Part shown: piece by piece, positions 51,665 through 60,587 of the stretch | Numbering within the stretch: the first letter of the stretch is position 1 | Layout of the letters: each line of letters opens with the position of its first letter | Source: Burkholderiaceae bacterium | GTDB taxonomy: Bacteria; Pseudomonadota; Gammaproteobacteria; Burkholderiales; Burkholderiaceae_C | Assembly: GCA_026125795.1 (NCBI GenBank) | Contig: JAHCKM010000001.1 | Coordinates: 1,922,001 to 1,986,000 of the forward strand | Length of the DNA: 64,000 nt | Direction: 5' to 3' | Program-made: the position numbers and the translations under genes | Notes under the pieces: model-generated | What the model was told of the DNA's origin: nothing | Database searches by the model: none | Seen by the model: only the letters and a program-made list of their open reading frames with translations

Positions 51665-53623
51665 ATGAGCGCCTCGGGGCTGATGTCGATCGGCGTTCGC
51701 GCGATGAACGCCAACTACCTGGGCTTGCAGACCAGTGGTCACAACATCGCCAACGCCGGCGTCGAGGGCTACACGCGCCAGCAGGTGGAGCTGCAGACCG
51801 CACTCGGCCAGTTCACCGGTGCCGGCTTCTTCGGCAAGGGCGTCGACGTGAAGACCGTCGCGCGCGTGTATGACCAGTTCCTGACGCGCGAGGCAATGAC
51901 TTCGCGCGCGCAGTCGTCGTTCGACACTGCGCGGCTCGACCGCTTGCAGCAGCTCGAGTCGTTGTTCGCCGGCGGCGACGACGGCATCGGCCAGTCGGCC
52001 GGCGCGTTGCTCAACGCGATGGTCGATCTGGCCAGCCACCCGCAGGATCTGGCGTCGCGCAATGTCGTGCTCGGTCGCGCCGGCGAGCTTGCCACGCGCT
52101 TTTCCAGCGCGGCGGCGCAGCTCGACGACATTCAGTCCGGCGTGACGCAGGAGCTGGGCGCACTGGTGACGCAGGCCAACGAGATCACGCGCCAGATCGC
52201 CAGCGTGAACGAGCGCATCGCGGTGGCGCAGGGCAGCAAGCACACGCCCAACGATCTGCTCGATCTGCGCGACCGTCTGTTGTCGGACCTGTCGTCGCTC
52301 ATCCAGATCACCACGGTCGCGGCCGACGACGGCTCGGTGACCGTGTTCGCCGGCGGCGGCCAGCGGCTGGTGCTGGGCAGCCAGGCATCGCCGCTGCAGG
52401 TGGCGCCCGATCCGAACGACGCCTCGCGTGCCGCGCTCGGCATCGTCGGGGGCGGTACGGTGCGGCCGCTGTCGGCCGCGCTGGTCGGCGCCGGATCGAT
52501 CGGCGGCCTGCTGCGTTTTCAGGACGAAGATCTGGTGCGCGCACGCACGATGCTCGGCCAGCTCGCCGCCGCGATCGCCGGCAGCCTCAACAACCAGCAG
52601 GCGCTCGGACTCGACCTCGGCGTGCCGCCGGGCGCGGGCGCGCCGCTGTTTTCGATCGGTGCGCCACAGGCGCTGCCGGCTGCGAGCAACGCCCGCACCG
52701 GTACCGGGGCGTTCGTCTCGACGGTCACGCTGACCACGGTCGATGCGTCGCAGCTGCTTGCCAGCGAGTACGACCTGGTGAACGACGGAGCGGCCTGGCA
52801 GCTGACGCGCCGGCTCGACGGGTTCACGCAGACCGTGGTCGATGACCAGGTGGTCGACGGCTTTCGCATCGACCTCGGAACGCCGCCGCCGGCGGCGACC
52901 GACCGCTTCCTGCTGCAGCCGGTGACGCGCGCGGCCGGCTCGATGGCGCGTGTGCTCGCCGACCCGCGCGGCATCGCCGCAGCCTCGCCGGTCACCGCCG
53001 GCGTGGGCGGCAGCAACACCGGCAGTGCCACGGTCGCCCGCTTGAACGTCGTGAGCACGAGCATCGACCCGACGCAGAGCGCGACCATCACGTTCACGTC
53101 GGGCACCGGGGCCTACAACTGGGAGCTGCGCGATGGCACGACCAATGCGCTGCTCAGCAGCGGCACGGGCACCTGGAGCGCCGGACAGCCGATCGCGCTC
53201 AACGGATTCGAACTCAGCCTGGCCGGCGTGCCGGCCTCGGGCGACGTGTTCACCGTGGCGCAGACCGCGTTCCCGGCATCCAACAACGGCAACGCGCTCG
53301 CGCTGGCCAACCTGCGTGACGCGATGCTGGTGGGCCGAGTCGGCAATGGCGCGGGCGGCTTGACCGGTGGCATGAACGTCACCGATGCATGGGCCGCGGC
53401 CATGGCCGACATCGGCGTGCGCGCACAAGGCGCGATGACGGCATCGTCGATCTCCACGCAGGTGGCCGATGCCGCGAAACAGGCCTGGTCGGAACGCTCG
53501 GGCGTGAACCTCGATGAAGAGGCCGCCAAGCTGATGTTCTACCAGCAGGGCTACCAGGCTGCAGCCAAGATCCTGCAGGTGGCGCAGACCTTGTTTGACT
53601 CCCTGCTCGACGTCACGAACTGA
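51665..53623 (+). CDS. flgK: Hook-filament junction protein FlgK
   Basis: FlgK (HAP1) is the first junction zone protein. The 652-residue protein starts with MSIGVRAMNANYLGLQTSGH, NIANAGVEGYTRQQVELQT and ends with SGVNLDEEAAKLMFYQQGYQ, AAAKILQVAQTLFDSLLD. It is about 100 residues longer than enteric FlgK because of an enlarged variable central region. AGAAAGGA lies upstream. FlgN is its likely chaperone. Confidence 0.96.
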   Translation: MSASGLMSIGVRAMNANYLGLQTSGHNIANAGVEGYTRQQVELQTALGQFTGAGFFGKGVDVKTVARVYDQFLTREAMTSRAQSSFDTARLDRLQQLESLFAGGDDGIGQSAGALLNAMVDLASHPQDLASRNVVLGRAGELATRFSSAAAQLDDIQSGVTQELGALVTQANEITRQIASVNERIAVAQGSKHTPNDLLDLRDRLLSDLSSLIQITTVAADDGSVTVFAGGGQRLVLGSQASPLQVAPDPNDASRAALGIVGGGTVRPLSAALVGAGSIGGLLRFQDEDLVRARTMLGQLAAAIAGSLNNQQALGLDLGVPPGAGAPLFSIGAPQALPAASNARTGTGAFVSTVTLTTVDASQLLASEYDLVNDGAAWQLTRRLDGFTQTVVDDQVVDGFRIDLGTPPPAATDRFLLQPVTRAAGSMARVLADPRGIAAASPVTAGVGGSNTGSATVARLNVVSTSIDPTQSATITFTSGTGAYNWELRDGTTNALLSSGTGTWSAGQPIALNGFELSLAGVPASGDVFTVAQTAFPASNNGNALALANLRDAMLVGRVGNGAGGLTGGMNVTDAWAAAMADIGVRAQGAMTASSISTQVADAAKQAWSERSGVNLDEEAAKLMFYQQGYQAAAKILQVAQTLFDSLLDVTN

Positions 53624-53646
53624 CTCGAACCGAAATTGAGGCCTCG

Positions 53647-54843
53647 ATGACCCGCATCTCCACCGCCAGCCTGTTCGAGACCGGCGTGCACACGCTGCAG
53701 GAACGCCAAAGCGAACTCAACAAGGCGCAACAGCAACTCACCAGCGGCAAGCGCATCCACAGGCTGTCGGACGATCCTTCGGACGCGGCGCGCGCCGAGC
53801 GCGCGCGTGCCGCCGAGGCGCGCGCCGTGGCCGACCAGCGCGCCATCGATGCCAGCCGCGCCGCGCTCTCGCAAGTGGAGGGTGCGTACGGCGACGCCAC
53901 CGAGCTGCTGCAGCAGGCGCGCGAGCTGATCGTGGCGGCCGGCAACACCAGTTATGGCCCGAATGAGCGGCGCGCGATCGCCCAGCAGTTGAACGGCATC
54001 CGCGCGCAACTGCTGCAGGTGGTCAACCGCGGCGACGGCGCCGGCGGCCATCTGTTGGGTGGGCAGGGCGCAGGCGGCCCGCCGTTCGTCGATGCACCGG
54101 GCGGTGTGACCTATGTCGCGGCACCGGGCAGCGCGCAGACGGCGTCGAGCGAGTCCTTGCCGCTGACGGCCGACGGCGGCGCCGCCTACCTGGCCGCGCG
54201 CAGCGGCAACGGCGTGTTCGAAACCGGTGCCGCCACGTCCACCGGCACGGCGTGGATTGACGCCGGCCGCGTCACCGATCCGAGCCAGCTCACCGGGCTG
54301 CCGTACAGCGTGCAGTTCACCGTGGCGGGCTCGACCACCACCTACTCGGTGCTGCGCAACGGCGCGGCCACAGCGCTCACCAACGTCCCGTACGTCGCAG
54401 GCCAGGCGATCCAGATCGACGGCATGGCCTTCACCGTGAACGGCGCACCGGCGAATGGGGACAACTTCACGGTGGTGCCGTCGAGCGCCGACCTGTCGGT
54501 CTTCGACACGCTCGATGCAGTTGCGGCCGTGCTGAACAACGCGACGGCGAACGTGGGCCAGATCAATCAAGCCGTTGCCAACGGTTTGCGTGACATTGAC
54601 GCAGGGGCCGCGCAACTCGACAGCGCACGTGCCGAGGCTGGCGCGTGGTTGCAGCGGCTCGACAACGTGGAAACGCGCGTCGGCGGTCAGAAGCTGCTGG
54701 CTCAGGAAGAGCGATCGAATGCCGAAGACCTGGACATGGTGCACGCCATTTCAGACTTCCAACTGAAACAAACGGGCTACGATGCCGCGCTAAGGGCTTA
54801 TTCGCAGATGCAGCGCCTGTCGTTGTTCAACTACCTCGGCTGA
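53647..54843 (+). CDS. flgL: Hook-filament junction protein FlgL
   Basis: FlgL (HAP3) is the second junction protein, related to flagellin. The 398-residue protein has MTRISTASLFETGVHTLQER, the coiled D0-D1 region (LNKAQQQLTSGKRIHRLSDD) and the C-terminal helix (DLDMVHAISDFQLKQTGYDA). It ends the structural flg block; a signalling gene follows after 16 bases. Confidence 0.95.
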   Translation: MTRISTASLFETGVHTLQERQSELNKAQQQLTSGKRIHRLSDDPSDAARAERARAAEARAVADQRAIDASRAALSQVEGAYGDATELLQQARELIVAAGNTSYGPNERRAIAQQLNGIRAQLLQVVNRGDGAGGHLLGGQGAGGPPFVDAPGGVTYVAAPGSAQTASSESLPLTADGGAAYLAARSGNGVFETGAATSTGTAWIDAGRVTDPSQLTGLPYSVQFTVAGSTTTYSVLRNGAATALTNVPYVAGQAIQIDGMAFTVNGAPANGDNFTVVPSSADLSVFDTLDAVAAVLNNATANVGQINQAVANGLRDIDAGAAQLDSARAEAGAWLQRLDNVETRVGGQKLLAQEERSNAEDLDMVHAISDFQLKQTGYDAALRAYSQMQRLSLFNYLG

Positions 54844-54859
54844 TTCACAACAGACGCGC

Positions 54860-56050
54860 ATGAACGACCACCCTGTATTCGGCCAAGTCGTCCTTGGCTA
54901 TTCACCGATGGTGGATCGCCATCGCGCCATCACGGCCTCCCGGCTCACGGTGTTCCCGAGCCGACCCGATATCACGCCCAACGCGGCCGACTTGTTGGCC
55001 GCAGTGGCCGAAGTGTGGCCTGCCGACGGCGGCCGCGTATCGCTCAACGTGGCGAGCGAAACCGCGCTGCATGAGCTGGTGCAGTTCCAGCCGGCGCCCA
55101 ACGTGATGGTGGAGATCCCGGCGTTCATGGCCTGCGATGCCGGCAACAGCGCCGCTCTGCAGGCCATGCATGCTGCGGGAAGCACGCTGCTGATCAAGGG
55201 CCGGCCGCTGTCGCCGCTGCCGCGCGAGGTGCTGCCGTGCTTCGCGTATTCGATCATCGACCTTGCCGACGAGCGTCGCGACGGCACGCCGCCGCCGGGC
55301 AGCGCGCAGCGCACGATCCCGCACATCCAGTCGGGCGTGCGTACGCTGGCCGACCTGGAGCTGTCGTTCCAGCGCGGCGCGCTCGCCGTGCTCGGCTGGC
55401 CGATCGACGATGTGGTGGCCAACAACGGCAAGAGCGGTTCGCGCCCCGAGCTGCAGTTCATCGTCGAGCTGATCAATCGGGTCGACCGCGAGGAGCCGGC
55501 CGACCGGCTCGAGCAGGTGTTGAAGACCGACCCGACGCTGGCCTTCCGGCTGATGCGCTACATCAACTCCCCGGCATTCGGCCTGAGCGTGGAGATCAGC
55601 TCGTTCCGCCACGCGATCATGGTGCTGGGCTACAACCGTCTCAAGCGCTGGCTCGCGCTGCTGCTGGCCTCGGCCAGCAAGGATCCCAACGTCAAGCCGG
55701 TGATGTACGCGGCGGTGCGCCGCGGCCTGCTGATGGAAGAGCTCGGCCGCGCGACGGCCGATGCCGACCAGCGCGGCGAGATGTTCATCTGCGGCGTGTT
55801 CTCGCTGCTCGATCGACTGATGGGCCAGCCGATGGCCGATCTCATGCGCTCGATTCCGGTGCCCGATGCGGTGCGTGCGGCGCTGGTCGACGCAAGCGGC
55901 CCTTATCACAGCCAGCTCGAACTGGTGCGCGCGGTGGAGGCCGAATCGGTGTTCGACATCCGCGCCGCTGCCGAAGCCACGATGCTCGGACTGCCGGAGG
56001 TCAACCGCGCCGTGCTGCGCGCATTGGCTGGAGCCAAGCAGCTCGATTGA
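54860..56050 (+). CDS. EAL-HDOD (degenerate EAL) signalling protein
   Basis: The 396-residue product has the layout of YuxH-type EAL-HDOD proteins. The first 190 residues look like an EAL fold start (VVLGYSPMVDRHRAITASRL), but the ExL and metal-binding residues are missing (VMVEIPAFMACDAGNS), so it should not hydrolyse c-di-GMP. The rest is an HDOD domain (DPTLAFRLMRYINSPAFGLS; FRHAIMVLGYNRLKRWLALL). Such proteins act as regulatory partners. Only 16 bases from flgL, it may be co-transcribed with it. Confidence 0.85.
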   Translation: MNDHPVFGQVVLGYSPMVDRHRAITASRLTVFPSRPDITPNAADLLAAVAEVWPADGGRVSLNVASETALHELVQFQPAPNVMVEIPAFMACDAGNSAALQAMHAAGSTLLIKGRPLSPLPREVLPCFAYSIIDLADERRDGTPPPGSAQRTIPHIQSGVRTLADLELSFQRGALAVLGWPIDDVVANNGKSGSRPELQFIVELINRVDREEPADRLEQVLKTDPTLAFRLMRYINSPAFGLSVEISSFRHAIMVLGYNRLKRWLALLLASASKDPNVKPVMYAAVRRGLLMEELGRATADADQRGEMFICGVFSLLDRLMGQPMADLMRSIPVPDAVRAALVDASGPYHSQLELVRAVEAESVFDIRAAAEATMLGLPEVNRAVLRALAGAKQLD

Positions 56051-56090
56051 GCGGCAGCATTTGATCCATATCAAACGAGAGCATCGCGCC

Positions 56091-56558
56091 ATGACCTTGA
56101 GCGCCAACGGCCAGCTGAGCGACCCCCACACCATGCTCGATGCCGCGGCGCTGGCGCGGCTTTCCGAGCTCGATCCCACGGGCGACGGCACGCTGGTGCA
56201 GCGCGTGCTGGCCACCTACGCCACCTCGCTGGAGCGTTCGCGCAGCGAGCTGTCGCGGGCGCGCCAGCCGATGCAGCCGGAGGTGTTGCGCCACCTGGCG
56301 CACACGCTGAAGTCATCGTCCGCCAGCGTGGGCGCACTGGCGCTGTCGGCGCTGTGCGCGCAGGTGGAACACCGCGTGCGGGTGCTCAACGAACGAAGGG
56401 CCGCTCCCGAGTTCGTTGAACCCCCGCGGGGGGCCGGCCGGGCTCTGACCGGCCCCGGGGCCGCAGACGACCCGGGCGACATCGATTCGCTGCTCGACGC
56501 GATGCTGGCTGAAATGCGGCGTGTTTCGGACGCCGTGCAGGCTATGCTCCAAGTCTGA
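56091..56558 (+). CDS. Histidine phosphotransfer (HPt) protein with in-frame repeat insert
   Basis: The 155-residue single-domain HPt protein has its phospho-accepting H71 in HLAHTLKSSSASVGALAL. It would shuttle phosphate between a hybrid kinase and a receiver, possibly the REC domain of the next gene. Between the third helix (ALCAQVEHRVRVLNERR) and the last helix (DIDSLLDAMLAEMRRVSDAV) lies an insert of about 25 residues rich in Pro, Gly and Ala. It coincides with palindromic GC-rich DNA. I infer an in-frame repeat insertion in a loop. Confidence 0.83.
   Translation: MTLSANGQLSDPHTMLDAAALARLSELDPTGDGTLVQRVLATYATSLERSRSELSRARQPMQPEVLRHLAHTLKSSSASVGALALSALCAQVEHRVRVLNERRAAPEFVEPPRGAGRALTGPGAADDPGDIDSLLDAMLAEMRRVSDAVQAMLQV
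56386..56455 (+). repeat. GC-rich palindromic element inside the HPt gene
   Basis: TCAACGAAC (56386-56394) pairs with GTTCGTTGA (56411-56419), then CCCCCGCGGGGGG, then GGGCCGG (56431-56437) pairs with CCGGCCC (56449-56455). Composition and palindromic layout resemble the junction repeats, though sequence identity to them is limited. It is translated in frame. Confidence 0.6.
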
Positions 56559-56604
56559 GCGTCCCCCCGGCTGTCCGCCTGCACCGACGGCGAGCCTCGC
56601 GAAC

Positions 56605-58848
56605 ATGCTGTCCATCGAATCCGGCGCCCACGATCCTCTTCACCGGCCCAAGCTGCTGCTGGTGGACGACGACGAAGTGAGCCTGATGCTCATCGCCGCG
56701 GCGCTGCGCGACCGCGGCTTCGACGTGACCGAGGCCTGCAGCGGCGACCGTGCGCTGCAACTGCTGAGCGAACGCTCGCCCGATGCGGTGGTGCTCGACG
56801 CGATGATGCCGGGCCGCGACGGCTTCGAGGTCTGCCGCATGCTGCGCGCCACGCCGGGCCATGAGCACCTGCCGGTGCTGATGCTGACCGGGCTCGACGA
56901 CAACGCGTCGATCACGCGCGCGTTCGAAGCCGGTGCCACCGACTTCTTCGTCAAATCGCACCAGTGGAGCCTGCTGGCTGGGCGCCTGCACTACCTGCTG
57001 CGCGCGTCGCAGACGCGCCAGGAGCTCGAGCGCAGCAAGGCCAAGCTGGCGCGCGCACAGGATCTGGCGCGCATGGGCAGCTTCGACTGGAGAAGGGGGC
57101 ACGATGACGTGACGGGCACCTTCATGCTGTCGCCCGAGGGACTGCGCGTGTTCGGCATGCCGCCGCACGGCGTGCTGTCGATGCGCCAGTTGCTGCGCAT
57201 GGTGCCCGAGGCGGAGCGGCAAGGACTGGCGCGCATCCTGCGCGACGTGCTGCGCACGAGTTCGGTGCTGGCCACCGACGTGCCGGTGACGGTGGTCGAT
57301 GGCCGTCAGCGCATCGTGCACGTGGAGGCCGAGCCCGAGTTCGACGAAACCGGGCACTGCTTCGGCTACACCGGCATCGTGCAGGACGTGACCGACCGGC
57401 GCGCCGCCGAGGACCGCATCCGCCATCTGGCCAACTTCGACGCCCTGTCGGGCCTGCCGAACCGGCGCCAGCTGATGTGGCGTGCCGAACGCGCGCTCGA
57501 GGCCGCACGACGCAGCGGCCACCAGGTGGCGCTGCTGATGATCGACATCGACCGCTTCAAGGTCATCAACGACACGCTGGGCCACGCCGCCGGAGATGAT
57601 CTGCTGGTGGAGGTGGCGCGCCGCCTGCGCGCCTGCGTGCGCCACTCCGACCAGGTGATGGAGGGCACGCTGGAGTCGCAGGGCTCGCGTTCCCACCGCT
57701 CGCTCGAAGCGGTGGGCCGGCTCGGCGGCGACGAGTTCGTCGCGCTGCTGCCCGAGGTGAGCAGCGAGGCCGATGCCGAGCGCGTGGCGCAGCGCATGCT
57801 CGATGCCACGCGCGAACCCATCTTCGTCGGCGGCCAGGAGTGTTTCGTCACCGCCAGCGTCGGCATCGCGATGTTCCCGCGCGACGGCGCCAGCGTGGCC
57901 GACCTGATGCGCAACTCCGACGTCGCGATGTACTCGGTCAAGTCCGCCGGCCGCAATGCGCAGGCGCTGTACACGCCGCACCTGTCCGGGCGTGGGCGAG
58001 AGAAGCTGGAGCTGGAGAGCGCGCTGCACAAGGCGATCGAGCGCGACGAGCTGGTGCTGCACTACCAGCCCAAGATCGACGTGCGCGCGGCGCGCATGGT
58101 GGGCGTGGAGGCGCTGATGCGCTGGAACCGCAACGGCACGCTCGTGCCGCCGGGCGACTTCATTCCGCTGGCCGAAGAAACCGGCCTCATCGTGCCGCTG
58201 TCTGAGTGGGCCGTGCGCGAGGCGGCACGCCAGGCCAAGGCCTGGCAGGTCAGCTTCGGTTTTGCCGATTCGGTGGCGGTCAACCTGCCCAACCGATTGT
58301 TCGAGCGGTCGGACCTGGTCGAGCACATCCACCAGGCGGTGTCGACGTACGGCGTCCCGCACCGCGCGATCCAGCTCGAGATCACCGAGACCGGCCTGAT
58401 GCGCGACCTGCAGAACGTGATCCCGTCGCTGCATCGCCTGAACGAGATCGGCGTCGAGATCTCGATCGACGACTTCGGCACCGGCTACTCGTCGCTGGCC
58501 TACCTGACGACGCTGCCGATCTCCGAAGTGAAGATCGACCGCGGCTTCGTGCGCGACCTCGGCATCACGCCGCAAAGCTCGGCGGTCGTCACCGCCATCA
58601 TCGCGCTGGCACGTTCGCTCGGTCTGCGCGTGGTGGCCGAAGGCGTGGAGAACCTGCGCCAGATGGAGGTGCTGCACCGCCTCGGCTGCGGCGTGATGCA
58701 GGGTTATCTGTTCAGCCGGCCGATCCCGCCTGATGATTTGGAGGCGTGGCTGAGGAACACCATCCTGCCGCGGCGCGCCCCGTGGATCGGCCAGGCGGGC
58801 GCGCTCGAAGCCGCTGAGGCCGCCCGCGCGCAGACGCTCGGCGGCTGA
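56605..58848 (+). CDS. REC-PAS-GGDEF-EAL response regulator
   Basis: The 747-residue protein combines a receiver (D21-D23, phospho-acceptor D65 in VVLDAMMPGRDG, K117), a PAS domain (about 165-290), a GGDEF domain and an EAL domain. The GGDEF motif is intact (RLGGDEFVALLPE, about 374-378). About 20 extra residues separate RHSD from it, which probably removes the inhibitory I-site. The EAL motif is intact (VGVEALMRW, about 502), as are QLEITETGL, DDFGTGYSSL and VAEGVE. Both synthesis and hydrolysis of c-di-GMP are possible. The upstream HPt gene is a likely phosphodonor. Confidence 0.9.
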   Translation: MLSIESGAHDPLHRPKLLLVDDDEVSLMLIAAALRDRGFDVTEACSGDRALQLLSERSPDAVVLDAMMPGRDGFEVCRMLRATPGHEHLPVLMLTGLDDNASITRAFEAGATDFFVKSHQWSLLAGRLHYLLRASQTRQELERSKAKLARAQDLARMGSFDWRRGHDDVTGTFMLSPEGLRVFGMPPHGVLSMRQLLRMVPEAERQGLARILRDVLRTSSVLATDVPVTVVDGRQRIVHVEAEPEFDETGHCFGYTGIVQDVTDRRAAEDRIRHLANFDALSGLPNRRQLMWRAERALEAARRSGHQVALLMIDIDRFKVINDTLGHAAGDDLLVEVARRLRACVRHSDQVMEGTLESQGSRSHRSLEAVGRLGGDEFVALLPEVSSEADAERVAQRMLDATREPIFVGGQECFVTASVGIAMFPRDGASVADLMRNSDVAMYSVKSAGRNAQALYTPHLSGRGREKLELESALHKAIERDELVLHYQPKIDVRAARMVGVEALMRWNRNGTLVPPGDFIPLAEETGLIVPLSEWAVREAARQAKAWQVSFGFADSVAVNLPNRLFERSDLVEHIHQAVSTYGVPHRAIQLEITETGLMRDLQNVIPSLHRLNEIGVEISIDDFGTGYSSLAYLTTLPISEVKIDRGFVRDLGITPQSSAVVTAIIALARSLGLRVVAEGVENLRQMEVLHRLGCGVMQGYLFSRPIPPDDLEAWLRNTILPRRAPWIGQAGALEAAEAARAQTLGG

Positions 58849-58849
58849 G

Positions 58850-60502
58850 ATGAGCACCGGCATCACCCCGGCGCAGATCGCCAAGGCCGCGTTGCGCCGG
58901 CTGGCGATGCAGCAGCTCGAGCCGACGCCGGAGCACTTTGCCAAGGCGTATGCGCAGGAGGCCGGGAGCGGCCTGACGCCAGCGCGCGAGACGGCGCCGC
59001 CATCGGAGTCGGGCCGCGCCTGGGCCGCGTTGATCGAGCGCCTGTCCAAGGGGCTGGAGCGCGGCGGCAAACACTGGACCGGCGCGCGCAAAAAGCAGAG
59101 CCTGCAGCGTGTGCTCGACGGCAGCCGCGCCGATGCCGGCAAGCTGCAGCAGCGTCTCGGCCAGTTGATGGCCGCCTGGGACGACGACAGCGCGGCCAAC
59201 GAAGTGGAGCCCAGCGGCCTCGCGCCGCTTGATGAGGCAGCCGAAGTCGCTGCCGCAGCGTCGGCCCCGGCGATCACGCCGATTTCTTTGGAGACCGCGC
59301 CGCAGGCTCCGGCTGCATGGGAGCCGTTGCTGCACGAGCTGGGCAGCACGCTGCACGTGGCGCTGCCGCCCGACCGCTCGGGTGCCACCGCGCTGGCCGA
59401 TGCGCTGTGGGCAGCGGCTGGACGACTGGCGCGCGAGGGTGCGCATGCCGAGGTGGTGGCCGAGGTGGAGCGCCTGTGCGAACGGGCGCGCGCCCACCTG
59501 TCGCACCGCCATCAGTTGCTCGACGAGCTGACGCTGCTGTGCCGCTCGCTGACCGAGGGTCTGGGGGAGCTGGCCGAAGACCAGAGTTGGGCTCGCGGCC
59601 AATGCGATGCACTGCGCGAACGGTTGGGTGAGGGCCTGAGCGTGCGTGGTATCCATGCGGCCGCCGAGATGCTGGCCGCCACGCGCGCCAAGCAGCACGA
59701 GCTGCGCGCCGACCGCGAGGCGGCCCGCAACGCGCTCAAGGCGATGATCCAACGCATGCTGGCCGAGATCGGCGAGCTCGGCCAGCACACCGGGCGCTTC
59801 ACCGACAACGTGCAGCGCTACGCGCACACGATCGAACAGGCCGACTCGCTGCAGAGCCTGGCCGGCGTGGTGCAGGAGATGGTGGCCGAGACGCGTGCGG
59901 TGCACACGGTGGTCGATGGCGCGCGCGAGCGGCTGAGCGAGGAGCATGCACGCGCCAGCGAACTGGAGCGACGCGTGCTCGAGCTCGAAAGCGAGCTGCG
60001 CCGCCTGTCCGACGAGGTGTCGACCGACGCGCTGACGCAGGTGGCCAACCGGCGCGGTCTGCTGCAGGCCTTCGAAGCCGAACGCTCGCGCTCGCAGCGC
60101 GAGGGCAGCGCCCTGGCGGTGGGCCTGATCGACATCGACAACTTCAAGAAGCTCAACGATTCGCTCGGTCACGCCGCCGGCGACGAGGCGCTGAAAGCCC
60201 TGGCTGTGCGCACCAAGCAGAGCTTGCGTCCGATCGACCACGTGGCGCGCTTCGGCGGCGAGGAGTTCGTCGTGCTGCTGCCCGGCGCGGGCGTCGAGGA
60301 AGGCCAGCAGCTGCTCACGCGTCTGCAGCGCCAGCTGACCGCCAGCCTGTTCATGCACGATGGGCGCGAAGTGTTCGTCACCTTCTCGGCGGGTGTCACC
60401 GCGTTTCGCGACGGCGAGGCGCTCGACACGGCGCTCGAACGAGCCGACCGCGCGCTGTACGAGGCCAAGCGCAGCGGCAAGAACCGCACCTGCGTTTCTT
60501 GA
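58850..60502 (+). CDS. Diguanylate cyclase with long helical N-terminus
   Basis: The 550-residue protein has a helical N-terminal region of about 370 residues without a domain I can name (ITPAQIAKAALRRLAMQQLE; PTPEHFAKAYAQE). A coiled-coil segment (RLSEEHARASELERRVLELE) and an active-type GGDEF domain follow. FGGEEF (about 469-473) is preceded by RPID, a proper RxxD inhibitory site five residues upstream. It should make c-di-GMP with product inhibition. It starts one base after the preceding gene's stop. Input to YcgR and motility is a reasonable inference. Confidence 0.88.
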   Translation: MSTGITPAQIAKAALRRLAMQQLEPTPEHFAKAYAQEAGSGLTPARETAPPSESGRAWAALIERLSKGLERGGKHWTGARKKQSLQRVLDGSRADAGKLQQRLGQLMAAWDDDSAANEVEPSGLAPLDEAAEVAAAASAPAITPISLETAPQAPAAWEPLLHELGSTLHVALPPDRSGATALADALWAAAGRLAREGAHAEVVAEVERLCERARAHLSHRHQLLDELTLLCRSLTEGLGELAEDQSWARGQCDALRERLGEGLSVRGIHAAAEMLAATRAKQHELRADREAARNALKAMIQRMLAEIGELGQHTGRFTDNVQRYAHTIEQADSLQSLAGVVQEMVAETRAVHTVVDGARERLSEEHARASELERRVLELESELRRLSDEVSTDALTQVANRRGLLQAFEAERSRSQREGSALAVGLIDIDNFKKLNDSLGHAAGDEALKALAVRTKQSLRPIDHVARFGGEEFVVLLPGAGVEEGQQLLTRLQRQLTASLFMHDGREVFVTFSAGVTAFRDGEALDTALERADRALYEAKRSGKNRTCVS

Positions 60503-60587
60503 GCACCCCCGAAGCGTTTTAGCGGGCCGCCTCCCGCCTCCGCGGTGGCATAGTCGCGCACCCAGCGACCATCCACCGCCCACGCCC

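Noticed and set aside
56542-59388. A 948-codon minus-strand frame opposite the REC-PAS-GGDEF-EAL gene
   Set aside because: Low-complexity Arg/His/Gln translation opposite a protein with intact domain motifs.
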